In this document: positions 31,253 through 42,035 of the stretch, piece by piece | How positions within the stretch are numbered: position 1 is the first letter of the stretch | How the letters are laid out: every line of letters starts with the position of its first letter | Source: Lophium mytilinum | Lineage: Eukaryota > Ascomycota > Dothideomycetes > Mytilinidiales > Mytilinidiaceae | NCBI GenBank assembly: GCA_010093605.1 | Contig: MU004185.1 | Span: 1,323,334 to 1,387,333 of the forward strand | Direction of reading: 5' to 3' | Length of the DNA stretch: 64,000 bases | Translations under genes and position numbers: made by a program | The notes under the pieces: model-generated | The model's database searches: none | What the model saw: only the letters and a program-made list of their open reading frames with translations | Told to the model about the DNA's origin: nothing

Positions 31253-31990
31253 ATGTACATAACCTCGGAGCTGTTCACGACCGAACCGGCCTCTGCAAAC
31301 GAAACCAGTTCCACGGATTGGAACTCCATGTCAGACTGGCCTGAGAACTCTCTCTTCCCGGCCAATCTGGGCAAGCGGAAAAGGAACACAGATGGAGACA
31401 CCGAAAAAGCATCCTCTTCCTACGCGAACCAAGCCAGCGGAAGTCCCTACAATTTCAACCTCGAGGCAGCGTTCAATCCTCGCCAGAACCTCTTGCGAAC
31501 CCGCTCGTTGCCAGTCTCGCACAATGACATCCGCATCTTCCACACCTCCCAACTACCCAGTGGTCCGCGCTCGCTCTTCTCACACGATCTGCCACGCGCC
31601 GGCAGTAGCAGCTATCAGCCGCCACATCTAGACGTGGACGGCCCCCCACTTGCTAAGCATCGCCGCAAAATCCTGCCACCGAAACCCTCTCGCATCGCCG
31701 CCTTCGCCACTACGACGGCCAACCCCGCAGCCTCGAAACCATCTTCACAGGACCTTCGTTCCTGCAAGATCTGCCACAAAGCACCGACGCGGAATCGCGA
31801 TCTCGAGACCTACATCTCATGCCACGCGTGTGGAGAACGGGCGTGTCAGATCTGTACGCGAACATGCGAGGGAGGGTGCGCGAAGCTAGTGTGCAGCGCG
31901 TGCTGTAAGGAGGTTGGCAATGATGGCGACGCCTGGTGTGTTCGCTGTGTAGAGAGGAGGGAAGATGGAGCTGGAGATCAGATGGTCTGA
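31253..31990 (+). CDS. Protein with C-terminal cysteine-rich zinc-binding domain
   Basis: Single exon of 245 aa. The first 160 residues are polar and disordered. The last 80 contain a dense set of cysteines: SCKICHKAPTRNRDLETY, then SCHACGERACQICTRTCEGG, CAKLVCSACCKEVG and DAWCVRCVERR. The CxxC pairs and the spacing suggest two or three bound zinc ions in a RING- or PHD-like arrangement, but no canonical RING His is obvious. A similar cysteine pattern occurs in uncharacterised ascomycete proteins as I recall. Both a ubiquitin-ligase-type and a chromatin role are conceivable, and neither can be supported from sequence alone. No signal peptide or membrane segment is present. The upstream region is GC-rich and gives no alternative start in frame. 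Confidence 0.78.
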   Translation: MYITSELFTTEPASANETSSTDWNSMSDWPENSLFPANLGKRKRNTDGDTEKASSSYANQASGSPYNFNLEAAFNPRQNLLRTRSLPVSHNDIRIFHTSQLPSGPRSLFSHDLPRAGSSSYQPPHLDVDGPPLAKHRRKILPPKPSRIAAFATTTANPAASKPSSQDLRSCKICHKAPTRNRDLETYISCHACGERACQICTRTCEGGCAKLVCSACCKEVGNDGDAWCVRCVERREDGAGDQMV

Positions 31991-32823
31991 ATGTTTCGAC
32001 TCTCCGGGAACGGCTGGATATCATCGAGATCCCTACCCGCTTTTACAGCCAAGAGGACACGGGCGACCCGCTACATGCGATCTTTCCAGAGAAAGAGGGC
32101 TTTTCATACGGCTAGCCACCTGGAACTTTGTTTTGTCTTATTCCATTGGATTCAGCGAGCGGGTTTTGGAGACTTGGACGTAATATTTCAGCATCGGCGT
32201 TAGCATTGGTGGGATACCAGGACTCTTACGATTTCTTTAACTTCCTTTCGATCCCATTCTCGGCATTTTATACCCCAACCGCCCGCGGCAGGAGTTCGAT
32301 CTTGCTCTGGAGACTCTCACAGTACATGGAAGGCTGCCCTGACAACCTAGCGGAGAGTTTCGGGCTCGATTCTCATTGGTAAATTTAAAGGGCGTAGCAT
32401 CATATAGCACCACCATTTGTCCAACAGCATAACACAGGATAGCATAGCCAGTCATGGACTAGTCGGAGCGGCTGTGGTAGTAGAGATAATAATGTAGTCA
32501 TGTTTCCACTAGTCGCTTCGTTGTGTGATATCTGTCACGTCTTCTTATCTCTACCTCGTGTTTCCCAGAGTCACCTCCCCTAGTATTGGCATCACAGCCA
32601 GCTCACATCCTCATCATGAACACTTCCCTACGACCCTCTGCCCCTTTCAACGCCCACATCACTTCCCCATGGCCCATCACACCGCCAGAACACCCTCTCC
32701 TTTCCCCACCCTATATCTCACACCCCTCAACCCTCCTCCATCCCCACCACGCCATCTCCCCTACACCACAGCCCACAAAACCCGCCAACTAACCACCAAA
32801 AAACCCCAAATCAAGACTAACAC
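31991..32823. other. Gene-free interval
   Basis: About 830 bp. The last 240 bp are very C-rich on the plus strand, with open frames of 68-100 codons that are proline/histidine rich and not convincing. TTTTATACCCC occurs at about 32267 without a nearby CACGTG. Confidence 0.45.
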
Positions 32824-33240
32824 ATGACCAAAGTCTCCTTCCGCTGGAAATGCTGCCAATCCGGCCACTTCCAACCCCTCACGACGCCCTGCCCCTGCGC
32901 CCACAAGCGCTGCAAGAAATGCCAGTACGTCCACGTGCGCCCGCCGCTGCTGAAGCGCAAAGCCCCTCCTGCCCCTAATCCTGAGGCAGCGGGTATGGGC
33001 GGCCAGCCGGTTTTCACGCAGCCGCCGCAGGGAGGGTTCCAGGGCGGGTTTGGGGGACAGCAGCAGCCGCAGGGGCAGTTTCAGGGGCAGAATAACCAGG
33101 GCGGGTTTGGGGAGGGGGACTTTGAGGAGGGGGACGCGGCGACGGGGCAGGCGGATTCGATGATAGGGGAGGGGGCGTCGCGGGGTTCGAGGGGTGGAGG
33201 GGCGGGGACGGGGATGCAGTTTCGACGGGGCGGGCGGTAG
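32824..33240 (+). CDS. Small protein with N-terminal cysteine cluster and Gly/Gln-rich tail
   Basis: Single exon of 138 aa, MTKVSFRWKCCQSGHFQPL. The first 40 residues hold six cysteines and two histidines (WKCCQSGHF, TPCPCAHKRCKKCQYV), a likely zinc-binding knot. The remainder is low-complexity: GGFQGGFGGQQQPQGQFQG, an acidic GEGDFEEGD, then SRGGGAGTGMQFRRGGR, an RGG-like end. Gly/Gln/Arg-rich tails are common in RNA-associated proteins, but this is suggestive only. A 5' exon cannot be ruled out because the upstream 240 bp are open in another frame. Confidence is moderate: the cysteine spacing looks real, while the tail could drift from simple sequence. Confidence 0.62.
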   Translation: MTKVSFRWKCCQSGHFQPLTTPCPCAHKRCKKCQYVHVRPPLLKRKAPPAPNPEAAGMGGQPVFTQPPQGGFQGGFGGQQQPQGQFQGQNNQGGFGEGDFEEGDAATGQADSMIGEGASRGSRGGGAGTGMQFRRGGR

Positions 33241-33451
33241 GGGTGGGCTGGGGTGTTGATGTGGGTGGAGGAGGAGGAGGTAGGTAGATAGGGGGATAGG
33301 GACGGTTTAGCGTACTGGTGTTATGATAGCTAATGTATTGGGAGTGCTTTGATGTCTTCTTTAGCATAATCCAGTCGACCGCGCTGGGTGAGACTGTAGC
33401 CAGTTCTTCCTATCGCACTTGTGTGTGCTAGATGCTCCAGTTTCTCTAGAA

Positions 33452-33544
33452 GCCAGTGTGGTTTAGTTGGCTATAACGTGTTCGATACGGTGGTAGCTCG
33501 CACCGCCCGTCGAGCAGGACCCGAGTTCGATCCTCGGCGCTGAC
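33452..33544 (+). tRNA. tRNA-like gene with an extended anticodon-arm hairpin (intron-containing or degenerate)
   Basis: An A-box match TGGTTTAGTTGG (33459-33470) and a B-box GAGTTCGATCC (33523-33533) are correctly ordered. The T-arm CCGAG-TTCGATC-CTCGG is perfect. The acceptor GCCAGTG pairs with CGCTGAC, with one mismatch and one wobble. A TTTT tract about 20 bases downstream could terminate Pol III. The anticodon stem TGTTC/GAGCA is separated by 28 nt, about 21 more than a normal loop. The inner part can pair further, so an intron is likely. I could not identify a loop with the usual U33 before the anticodon. The D-arm and B-box resemble fungal tRNA-Val, but the identity is unresolved and a pseudogene is possible. 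Confidence 0.5.
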
Positions 33545-33751
33545 CCTTGGGAGTCTTCTCTTTTGCTTTTTAGTTTTGCTATTCAAGTGAATGCTCCAAG
33601 TTTTGCGTCATGAGTGTAGCATTTAAGCAGAGTAGTTAGGCAGTAGAAGACGGATCACGCATCTGTGAAACTACAGGAAGCTTTGAACGTCAATGTACAA
33701 ATCGAGGACTTCTTTTATTTGGGTATAGAAGATATGAATACATTTGAGCTC

Positions 33752-35613
33752 TCACAATGTCTTTGGTTTGCTTCGTTCGCTGCTGATGGCTCTGAATTTG
33801 CTCCCAAATATGCCACTCTTGGTGGCTAGATTCCACAAGCACCAAAGATAACATATCCCGAAGCCTGCGGCACCGATAAGCACGTTCAACACGACCCATA
33901 AGTCTGGCAAGCGCTCTGGAGGGGGGACAAAGCCTTCTAACACATGCCATCCAATCATAGCGAGATAAATATTGAGATGAAGAATCTTCGTCCCCAGAGT
34001 CAAGCCTCCAGATGTCCCTTCGTAGTATGCGGAGAGCGAAACGGGCGGGAGGCCGAGGAGGTATGCCCATAGGAGTGTGATGACGAAGTACGGAACCCGC
34101 AGGTCATCCCTCTTGAGAAGAGGAAACATAGTCCATACTCCTAGCATATTTGCTAGACCGACCCACGCCCTGATTGAAGGTAGTAGCCCCCGTTTTCCAC
34201 TCAGTAAAACGGTCATCGGTAGAAGTGGCAGGAGCACATTCTTCTCGTGGACCTGATACGAGCAGAGGAAGAAGCCCCAGGAGGTGGCCGCGAGAGCTAG
34301 AGGGAGAAGGTCCTTGCGTGGTTTGATAAGGAGGATAAGGCATGGCGGAGCTATGGCAGCAGAGGTGGCAAGGAGAGCCGCACGTTGGACCAGCGCGCTG
34401 GGATATTGATTGAGTTTGTGCCAGGTGTGAATCGCGCACCAGACGTTGGCGACTTTATCTTCAAACAGGCCGCGCGCGAATGGGAAGATTCGGTGGACTG
34501 ATTGGAAGAATTGGAGCACTATGGGGTAGTACCACGCCTTTTCGTTGAGGTTAATAGGCAGGGATGCCAGAAGAGGAGGAACGGAGTAGTTGGACATGTC
34601 GATGCCCCTGTATGAATCGTATGCTACTCCTAGAAGGAATGGAGCATAGAGTAAAGCGAAGGATACCGCGGTAACCAGCGCGATAGCAATTAAGCGTAGT
34701 GTTTTTATGCGCGGGACAAAACAGATGCCCAAGAGGTAGACAAAAAAAGCCGGGGCGTAGAACAGAGCCATCTGTTTAAAACCAAGGGCTGCTACGAAGA
34801 ACACGCAGCCCCATAGTGGGCGACCTGCAATCATGCTTGACATGCTACCAAGCACTAAACCGAGCATTACGGTGTTGTATTGGAAGTGACCGTGGTCAAT
34901 GAGCATGGTTCCGGGTTGCATCAGAACAGCCACAAGCGCAATGGATGCTTCCCACAGGTTTACTCCTTCTAGCCGCGAGAACCGACGGAGGAAGATTATA
35001 GCGGCGGGTATGTAGATGAAGTATTCTGAGACGAAGACGGTGGCGCGCATGTATATCTTTAGGGACGGGTCATCGAGGCCACGGGAAGTGAACAGCGCAA
35101 ACCAGCCTGGGTTTATGAGCGTGCCACTGTAATGTGTAAGTTTTTAGTACGATGTTCGAAGATACAATCACGTACACCGCACCAAGCAGCCAGCTATGAT
35201 ACGCCGTGAGAGGGGGATAGTCTAATCCCCACCACTCTAGGTCATGAAAGTACCATTGGGAAACGGGCAGGCGCGTGGTAATCTCCATCCAGTGTCTTTG
35301 CGCTTCAAAGTCCCCGTGCATGGGTGGCGACTCATAGCCTGCTTGTATCAGCCTTGATTGATCCAGCAGAAGAACCATATGTACCAGAGTATCCCCAAAA
35401 TCCAGTCGTCCATCGAAACAGCCCAACTGCCATTAGAATTAAAGGGAGAGTGACCCATTGCGACACTGTCCCTTTGGCAGGCCAGAGAAAGGCAACGAGA
35501 GGAAAGGCAGGTTTTGGGGTGTTCGTATTATCAATTGTGCCATGGGTGACGTGTGCGAGGGAGCTCTCTTGGATGCGTCTCCTTCGAGGCTTGTGGGGTT
35601 GTGGGGAGGCCAT
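33752..35613 (-). CDS. ALG6: ALG6 dolichyl-P-Glc:Man9GlcNAc2-PP-dolichol alpha-1,3-glucosyltransferase
   Basis: Three exons on the minus strand: 35613-35385, 35341-35176 and 35126-33752, giving 589 aa. The first intron is only 43 nt. The start [16 protein letters not shown] gives the usual short basic cytosolic tail before the first membrane helix. The upstream in-frame ATG at 35790 would add 59 residues unlike the family. The lumenal loop reads [20 protein letters not shown] and then [20 protein letters not shown], the signature of Alg6, not Alg8. [15 protein letters not shown] and [14 protein letters not shown] are the other conserved blocks, among about ten hydrophobic helices. The ER membrane enzyme adds the first glucose to the lipid-linked oligosaccharide for N-glycosylation. 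Length and motifs agree with the family. Confidence 0.95.
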
Positions 35614-36538
35614 GACGAGTGTTCGCTGGATCAAAGGAGCGTGTGCGGTTGTCGAGTGGGCATTTCGGTTCCAGAGAGGTGTTTGGCTGGCGATTTCGAG
35701 TCTCCAGCCGATGTACTGGCGCGAACGATGCACGTTGCTCCCTTGGTGTTGAACTTCTGAAATCCATGCAGGGGTCTGCAGGTGCGGCAACCACCGTCTT
35801 GGCGTTCCTCACCGCCTTGGGTTTCGCCCCACCCAAAAGGCTAGCGCAGAAATTTCTACGTCAAATAGCTCCCGCCTCTCCATTTTCTTCTTCCTCCTCC
35901 ACCACCAACCTTTCGCATTCTTCTCCGCGACTCCATCTACTTTCCCCTTGAGCATCATCTCAAGGACTTCACTTGTGGGCTTTCTGAGGGTTTATCTGAG
36001 GGCATACCTGTGAGCGTTACCGTGGGCAGCGACATCATCGCAAATACAATTACCAGAGCTTAAGTCAGTGGGCACTCGAGACACAGTCTCTCTTCCTTTA
36101 CACACATCGTGGGTTGCATTATCTTTGTGGGCTTTCACCGCGCCATTGAGCGTGAGTGAGATACAGTTCCAGTGGGCTTTTGACTACTGTGGGTTTTTTT
36201 CGCACATTTTCTCGGCTTTTGTGGGAACACGATGCCTTGGAAGCGGACTTCTGTGGGCTCTGTGGGCTAGTGGGCTATTACACTTGTGGGCTTGAGGGAT
36301 TCCGTGTCACACGCGGTCTCTAAAGAATTCAGTGGGCTACTGCACGTTGAGGAAACCAGACCGAAAAGACGAACTTCTCCCAGTCCCTTGCGCTTGACCC
36401 GTCTAAGGTCGTTGACGCAAAGGCAAGCTACTGCTTGTCTAGACTACCCGCGACCTTTTTTGCGCCTTCGCATCTAGTCCGCTGGCGGCACAGTTACTGA
36501 CTCGTCCTAGATCAAGAAAACGCTTCAGCACCATCAAT
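35614..36538 (+). promoter_or_regulatory. Divergent ALG6/NSR1 promoter with a GTGGGCT heptamer cluster
   Basis: Between divergent start codons. GTGGGCT occurs exactly at 35975, 36127, 36172, 36253, 36262, 36270, 36286 and 36332. One-base-off GTGGGCA is at 36022 and 36068, and GTGGGTT at 36109 and 36189; a looser GTGGGAA is at 36221. All are on the plus strand, in about 365 bp, ending 200 bp before the NSR1 start. Spacing is irregular, so it is not a simple tandem repeat. A binding-site cluster, or a motif of the 5' leader RNA, would both fit. Confidence 0.7.
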
Positions 36539-38183
36539 ATGTCCAAAGTCAAGGCAGGCAAAGGCGATATCGCCAAGGTCTCGAAGAAGGATACCAAAAA
36601 GGTAGCTCCTGTCAAAGAAGGCCGCGTTACGAAACCCGCTCAGACCCCAAAGGCAAAGAGCAAGGAAGTTGCCAAGTCCGCCGCCGCCAAGGTCGAGAAG
36701 TCGTCGAAGAAGTCCAAGAAGGTAGCTACTCCTTCTCCTGAGCCCGAGTCTGAATCCGAGTCGGATTCCAGCGACGCCAGCGAGTCGAGTGCCTCCTCTT
36801 CCAGCAGCGAGAGCGATAGCGATAGCGACGCCGAAGTGGCTCCTAAGAAACTCAATGGTGTCAAGACTAATGGTGCCGTAAAGGCTCCAGCAACGGCCGA
36901 CTCTTCCGACGACGACTCGAGCGAGGCAGATAGCGATAGCAGCGACAGCGAGGCCGAGGCTGCCCCTACACCTGTGAAGGCAAACGGAGCCAAGGCCAAT
37001 GGCGCTGCTAAGGCGGCGGCTACTTCGGACTCTGATTCATCGGATGAGAGCGCGAGCAGCGAGGACGAGTCCGAGGATGAGAAGCCCGCTGCGACCAAGG
37101 CCAATGGAGCTGCGAAGGCCAAGAGCGCTGCTGTCAAGGCAGAGGACAGTGTAAGTAAAAGCAGGGCGTTCTTGGAGTAGCATGTCACTAACGAGAGCAG
37201 GATTCTTCTGATGACGACTCTGCCGACTCTGAGGCTGCTTCTGACGATTCCGACTCGAGCGAAGATGAGGCTCCTTCCAAGAAGCGCAAGGCTGAGACCG
37301 AGACCACTCCAGCTGCGAAGAAGACTAAGGTCGAGCCTGAAGCTGATGAGGGCATCAAGAACCTGTTTGTTGGCAACCTGAGCTGGAACATTGACGAGGA
37401 ATGGCTCACCCGTCACTTCGAGGAGTACGGAGAGATCACTGGGGCTCGTATCATTACGGACAAGGCCACTGGCAAGGCCAAGGGGTATGAAAATTTGCTT
37501 GTAACCTTACCTTGTCATCCGCTAACTGGGTTAGATTTGGATACGTCGAATTCGCATCTGGCGCCTCTGCCAAGGCCGCTCTCGAGGCGCTGAATGGCAC
37601 CGAACTTGATGGTCGCAACTTGAACGTTGACTACAGCACCCCTCGCTCCACCGAGAACAAGTCCTTTGCGGACCGCAGCAATGACCGTAGCAAGCGCTTC
37701 GGTGACCAGAAGGGCGCCCCTGCCAACACTCTGTTTGTTGGCAACATCTCATTCGAGGCCACTAACGACATGATCTCCGAATACTTCTCGGAGTACGGCA
37801 CAATCACCCGTGTGTCTCTCCCGACCGACCAGGAGACCGGCAACGCCAAGGGTTTCGGATACGTCGACTTCACTACCGTCGAGGAAGCTACGGCTGCCCT
37901 CGAGGCTCTCAACGGCGCCGACATTGCTGGCCGTGCCATTCGTCTTGACTACGCAACTCCTCGCCCAGATAACGGTGGAGGCGGACGTGGCGGCGGGTTC
38001 TCCCGTGGCGGCGGACGTGGTGGCGGACGCGGTGGCTTTGACCGCGGCGGACGTGGTGGTGGACGTGGCCGTGGTGGATTTGACCGTGGAGGCCGTGGCG
38101 GAGGACGCGGTGGAGGCCGTGGAGGCTCCTCGTACAACCGTGGTGGCTTCGGCGACTTCCAGGGCAAGAAGGTCACCTTCTAG
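36539..38183 (+). CDS. NSR1: Nucleolin-like protein NSR1/GAR2
   Basis: Three exons, 36539-37150, 37201-37484 and 37535-38183, giving 514 aa. Residues 1-250 are the lysine/alanine-rich and Ser/Asp/Glu-rich acidic region, with repeats of S-D-S-D type interrupted by VKTNGAVKA, KANGAKANGAAKA and similar phrases. RRM1 (about 257-335) has RNP2 NLFVGNLSW and RNP1 KGFGYVEF, the latter split by the second intron. RRM2 (about 364-440) has TLFVGNISF and KGFGYVDF. The tail from about 445 is an RGG domain (GGGRGGGRGGFDRGGRGGG) ending KKVTF. This is the standard order for fungal nucleolin, which acts in pre-rRNA processing and ribosome assembly. The promoter is shared with ALG6 and carries the GTGGGCT cluster. 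Confidence 0.96.
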
Positions 38184-41100
38184 ATGCCTTCCATGTCAGC
38201 TTGCTGCATCTGGATCTCGTTTCGCAGAAATTGGGCACGAATGTCGACTGGTAGGTCATGATGTATCGGCGCCGATTCTGTATAGGAGGCTCCTAGCCTC
38301 AGGTATGATGGCATGACACGAGTATGAGTAGCTCCGATTTCCTAATATATTTTCTTTGGTTGGGCATAAAAGTTGTCTTGTTTTCACTCTTTCTGCACGA
38401 TACCCTTCTCTGTACCATACCTTCGTCACGCTGCTAGTGGTGTCTCTGCAAGGTTGTGGTTCGGCGAGGGGTGCGCCATGCACCGTTCAAGTGTGTGTCT
38501 GCTCTCCTTGGGTAGTAGTGTACGTAAACAATGAGTTTTGCTGAAGCCGGTATTCCATGATGCTTTTAGTGAGAATGACACAGATCAATATCTAACACCG
38601 CTTAAACGGACATGTATGTCTATCACATCACATGTCTCTGTTTCGCTATTACACGCAAATTCCTTAAATCTATAGAAAACTACCTTTTCTCCTCTCGCCG
38701 CTCAAGGATCAACAGCTACAATGCTCCGCCCCTAGCTTGGGATCCAAAGTATCGACCGCTCTTCCCCGTCGGCTTCTTTCCTCTAGAACTTCGCTCTCAA
38801 CATGTCAATTGGACAGATATCTCTTCTGCTCTTGAATAGATTGGTGTTTCTTTATGGGGTTATGTCGGCTTCGGAATGCATGAGCACCACGTGTTCACTC
38901 TAGATAGCACTCCTCCCGACACTCCAATCTCACCAAAGCTATTACACCATAGTCGACCCTCGGGCACACAAGGTACTACCAATATCTCTGGAGCGTCGAA
39001 CCCGCCTCCCTGGAAAAGTTACTTGTCAGCGTCGGATCCAGAGACGTGACAGGTGAGAACGTGACAGGCGTGACTCGGAGGACCGAGCGTCTAGGCCGTA
39101 TAAATACTGCGACTGCATCTCTGGACTCGATGTTTAGAGGACATGGGCAGGGGGGTTTGGAACGATCAAAAAACGAGGAGACTTATGTGTCCATGGAAAG
39201 TGGGGAGGAGAGCTCACCATCGGCTTCAAGGAAGAAGCATGGAGGTGTGTGGAGGATCAAAACGGGCAGATGATTGTTCACAATGGTGTAGGTAGCTTCG
39301 AAAAAGACAGCGTTGCCACCCTATGGAGCTATTGCGGATTTGTCGGTGGGGCAGTGGACGGGAGACGCCTAGGAGGGTGATTATCCCTAGGTCGTGATGA
39401 TGGTGTAGAGCGTTTCTTCAAACTGTAGGTTGATACCTATCTCGACTAGGCACACGTAGTGGAACCGAGCAGGTAAGGTTGAGAGTTGCAACGATTTGGG
39501 GAGATGCTCATTATCATCGCTGAAGACTTATAAACCTACGCGATATTCCACGCCATTGAACAGCGGTCCAACATGATAGCTTGGCTCCTGAGATGTTGCT
39601 CCTCTCCCACGCCGCACCATAGAGTGCGAAAACCCGCGTAGTTTCGTTGGTCGTTCGACACTCTTGAAGCTGAGAAGGCTGTCTGTTGGAAGGGACTCTA
39701 TGTGCACTCGCAAGAAAGGAAGAGCACACGTAGTTTACTCTTTCCCTTAGACCCACGTGATTCCAACCAACTGACACGTGACACAGCTCCCAGGTTTTTA
39801 CCCATCTCTCTCATTCACCCATCGAATCCTTCCTGCACCTTCTCGCCATGTACGCGTGAGGCATGCAAAAGGTGGTACTCTAATACTAGAACAAGCTGCC
39901 GTGGGTGTGTGAGTGTGTTCGCCACTTTTTAGGGTACTTTGACGCATTTTCATATATCTGAACAAGATAGAAGCTCTTCACCTAAAGCTGCACAGAAACC
40001 CCTACAGCACTTCAAACAGCGACAGACAGGTGTACACACTCGATCGTATGCTTAATTCGCATGTCTCTTTTCCCATTCACGCCCAACATACACACCCATC
40101 CACCAATCTCCTAGCACCCTTCCCTCTTCCACGCGACGTAGCATCCCATCCCATCCCCATCCCCATCCCCGTCCCATCCGCTCTCATCAATTCTCCATAG
40201 GTAGGCTCAAAGACGCCACCACTCCCCTCCCCCAGCCGATCCAAAAGACGTTCCTCGGCACCCCGCCCCCCCATGCTCCCCTCCCCAGCTCCCTCCCCTG
40301 CCCCATCCTTACCTCATCCCTACCCCATCATCCAACACCCACCCCTCTCCAGCTTACAACCAGCCCTACGGGTCCGCGCCCGGACAGCGATGACTGGCTG
40401 CGCGGCAGCGCGGTCGTTTTCCACGCGAGAGTGCCGCTGCCACATGCTCTTCCACGCGACGCGCGAGGCGACGTGACGAAGCTAGGGTCAGGGTCAGGAC
40501 CTAGTAACAAGCTAGGAGTGTCCGTCAACCGATCTCGAAACGGGCCGAGAGGAGATGAGAGTGAGACAGCCAGCAATATGCCGACGGCGATATAGGCACG
40601 ATGCTCGAGGTTGCGCCTCGCCTCCTATATGAAGAGAAAATAGAAAGAGGTCGGGTATTATGAACCGGTAAGCCGCCGCGCGCGTAGACGTTCTTAATCT
40701 TACATGTGTGCCGCGGTATCGGGTCGGGCAGGGACGCATATGCCCATGTGCGTGCCTGTGGCTATTTGCATCTGGATTTGGGTGGTATAGAGAGGCCTAA
40801 CGTCGGGTCGAGAATCTCGCACGGGCCTAGAACCTGGAAAGTGGACCGCACCCCCGCCAGCGCTATGCAAAACACGTGCCTTTACGTTCCGGCGATCTGA
40901 GAAGTTCTAGCTCTTGCTCAAGAACTCAATCGAGGAAACCAATTGGAGTGGTGAGAAGGTATTTGTCGTACGATGGTGGCGATGCATGACGATAGGGCTC
41001 GAAGTCGGGAACCGAGATGATTGGAAGAGACAGAACAGCTCCACATCTCTATCTCACGGAAACGCAGCAACGCGAGAAACGAGAAAAAACCCATCATTGA

Positions 41101-42035
41101 AAGCAATTCATGCATTCATAAGTTATGCAATTACCTAACGACATCCTCATTCTCGGTCTACTGTAAGAGGGTTAGGACACGTGTGCCTGACGACTCAGGT
41201 ACGGGCATCTCGCCTAACCCACTCCCGAGATTCCCCTCCCCCATGCCCAGTGCCAGCGCCACCAAAAGACGGACGTTTACCCAGTAGGATACAAGTCTGC
41301 AAACATACTTTTTTTCCGTAAGCCTGCCCCAGGGTATCCAGACTTTGATGTCAGAATTTTTCCACCCCGACGTATCCCGTCCCCAGCACCCCGCCTTTCC
41401 TACCCGATCCCCACATGTCCCAGCCAGTTGGTATAATTGAGCGCAACGCATAATGAGCTCTGGCCAGATAGCAGAGTTATGACCCTACAGTGTGACAAAT
41501 CTCAAGGAAAAAAAAACATGAAAGCAAAAAAAAGAGGAAATTAGAAGGGAAGACGGGATATCCATGTGCAAAGTGCAGGAAGCGAGTCCGGCCTCACGCA
41601 CGTGCGCCAGCTCTACCCCAGGTGCGCGCCGGCAGGGGTGTTGAAACAACCTTCAAAGCAAAATTACCTCCGTCATGCCAGCCCGAAGAGCGGTGACACT
41701 CAACGCGTGATGAAAACATGATGAAAACATAGAAGAAAAAAACGCAAAGCATCAGGCCATGCAGAAATGATCTCCAGGCATCCGGCTGAGATTATCTTCA
41801 GAAAGTTGCTAGCAACTCGTTTCGTGATACAAGGAAAATGATTAGACGCAGTGTCGAACATGTGAGATCTTTTTTCGCAGCAGGGTCCGGGATATGTATG
41901 TTAAAAGAACATGGATGCTGTAGGCTCCGTCAATCATGTGGAGGGTGCGAAGTCCGAAAATGCTAATATACAGGAGCAGAATCGCGGGTGGACCTCAAGA
42001 GATGCTCGGAATCGTCTCAGAGGTCGTCGGTACAT
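38184..42035. other. Gene-free interval between convergent NSR1 and the bHLH gene
   Basis: About 3.85 kb with no supported gene. It includes a CCCATC-type microsatellite near 40.15 kb and several CACGTG-containing words (for example about 39753 and 39777). Open frames are short and lack domains. Some of it will be 3' UTR of NSR1 and of the bHLH gene. Confidence 0.5.
40140..40182 (+). repeat. CCCATC-type microsatellite
   Basis: About 40 bp of repeated CATCCC/CCCATC units with single-base variants, within a pyrimidine-rich stretch running to about 40350. Confidence 0.7.

Noticed and set aside
36640-37416. 258-codon frame antisense to NSR1
   Set aside because: A shadow of the Ser/Asp/Glu-rich repeats; leucine/serine-rich translation mirrors the coding strand.
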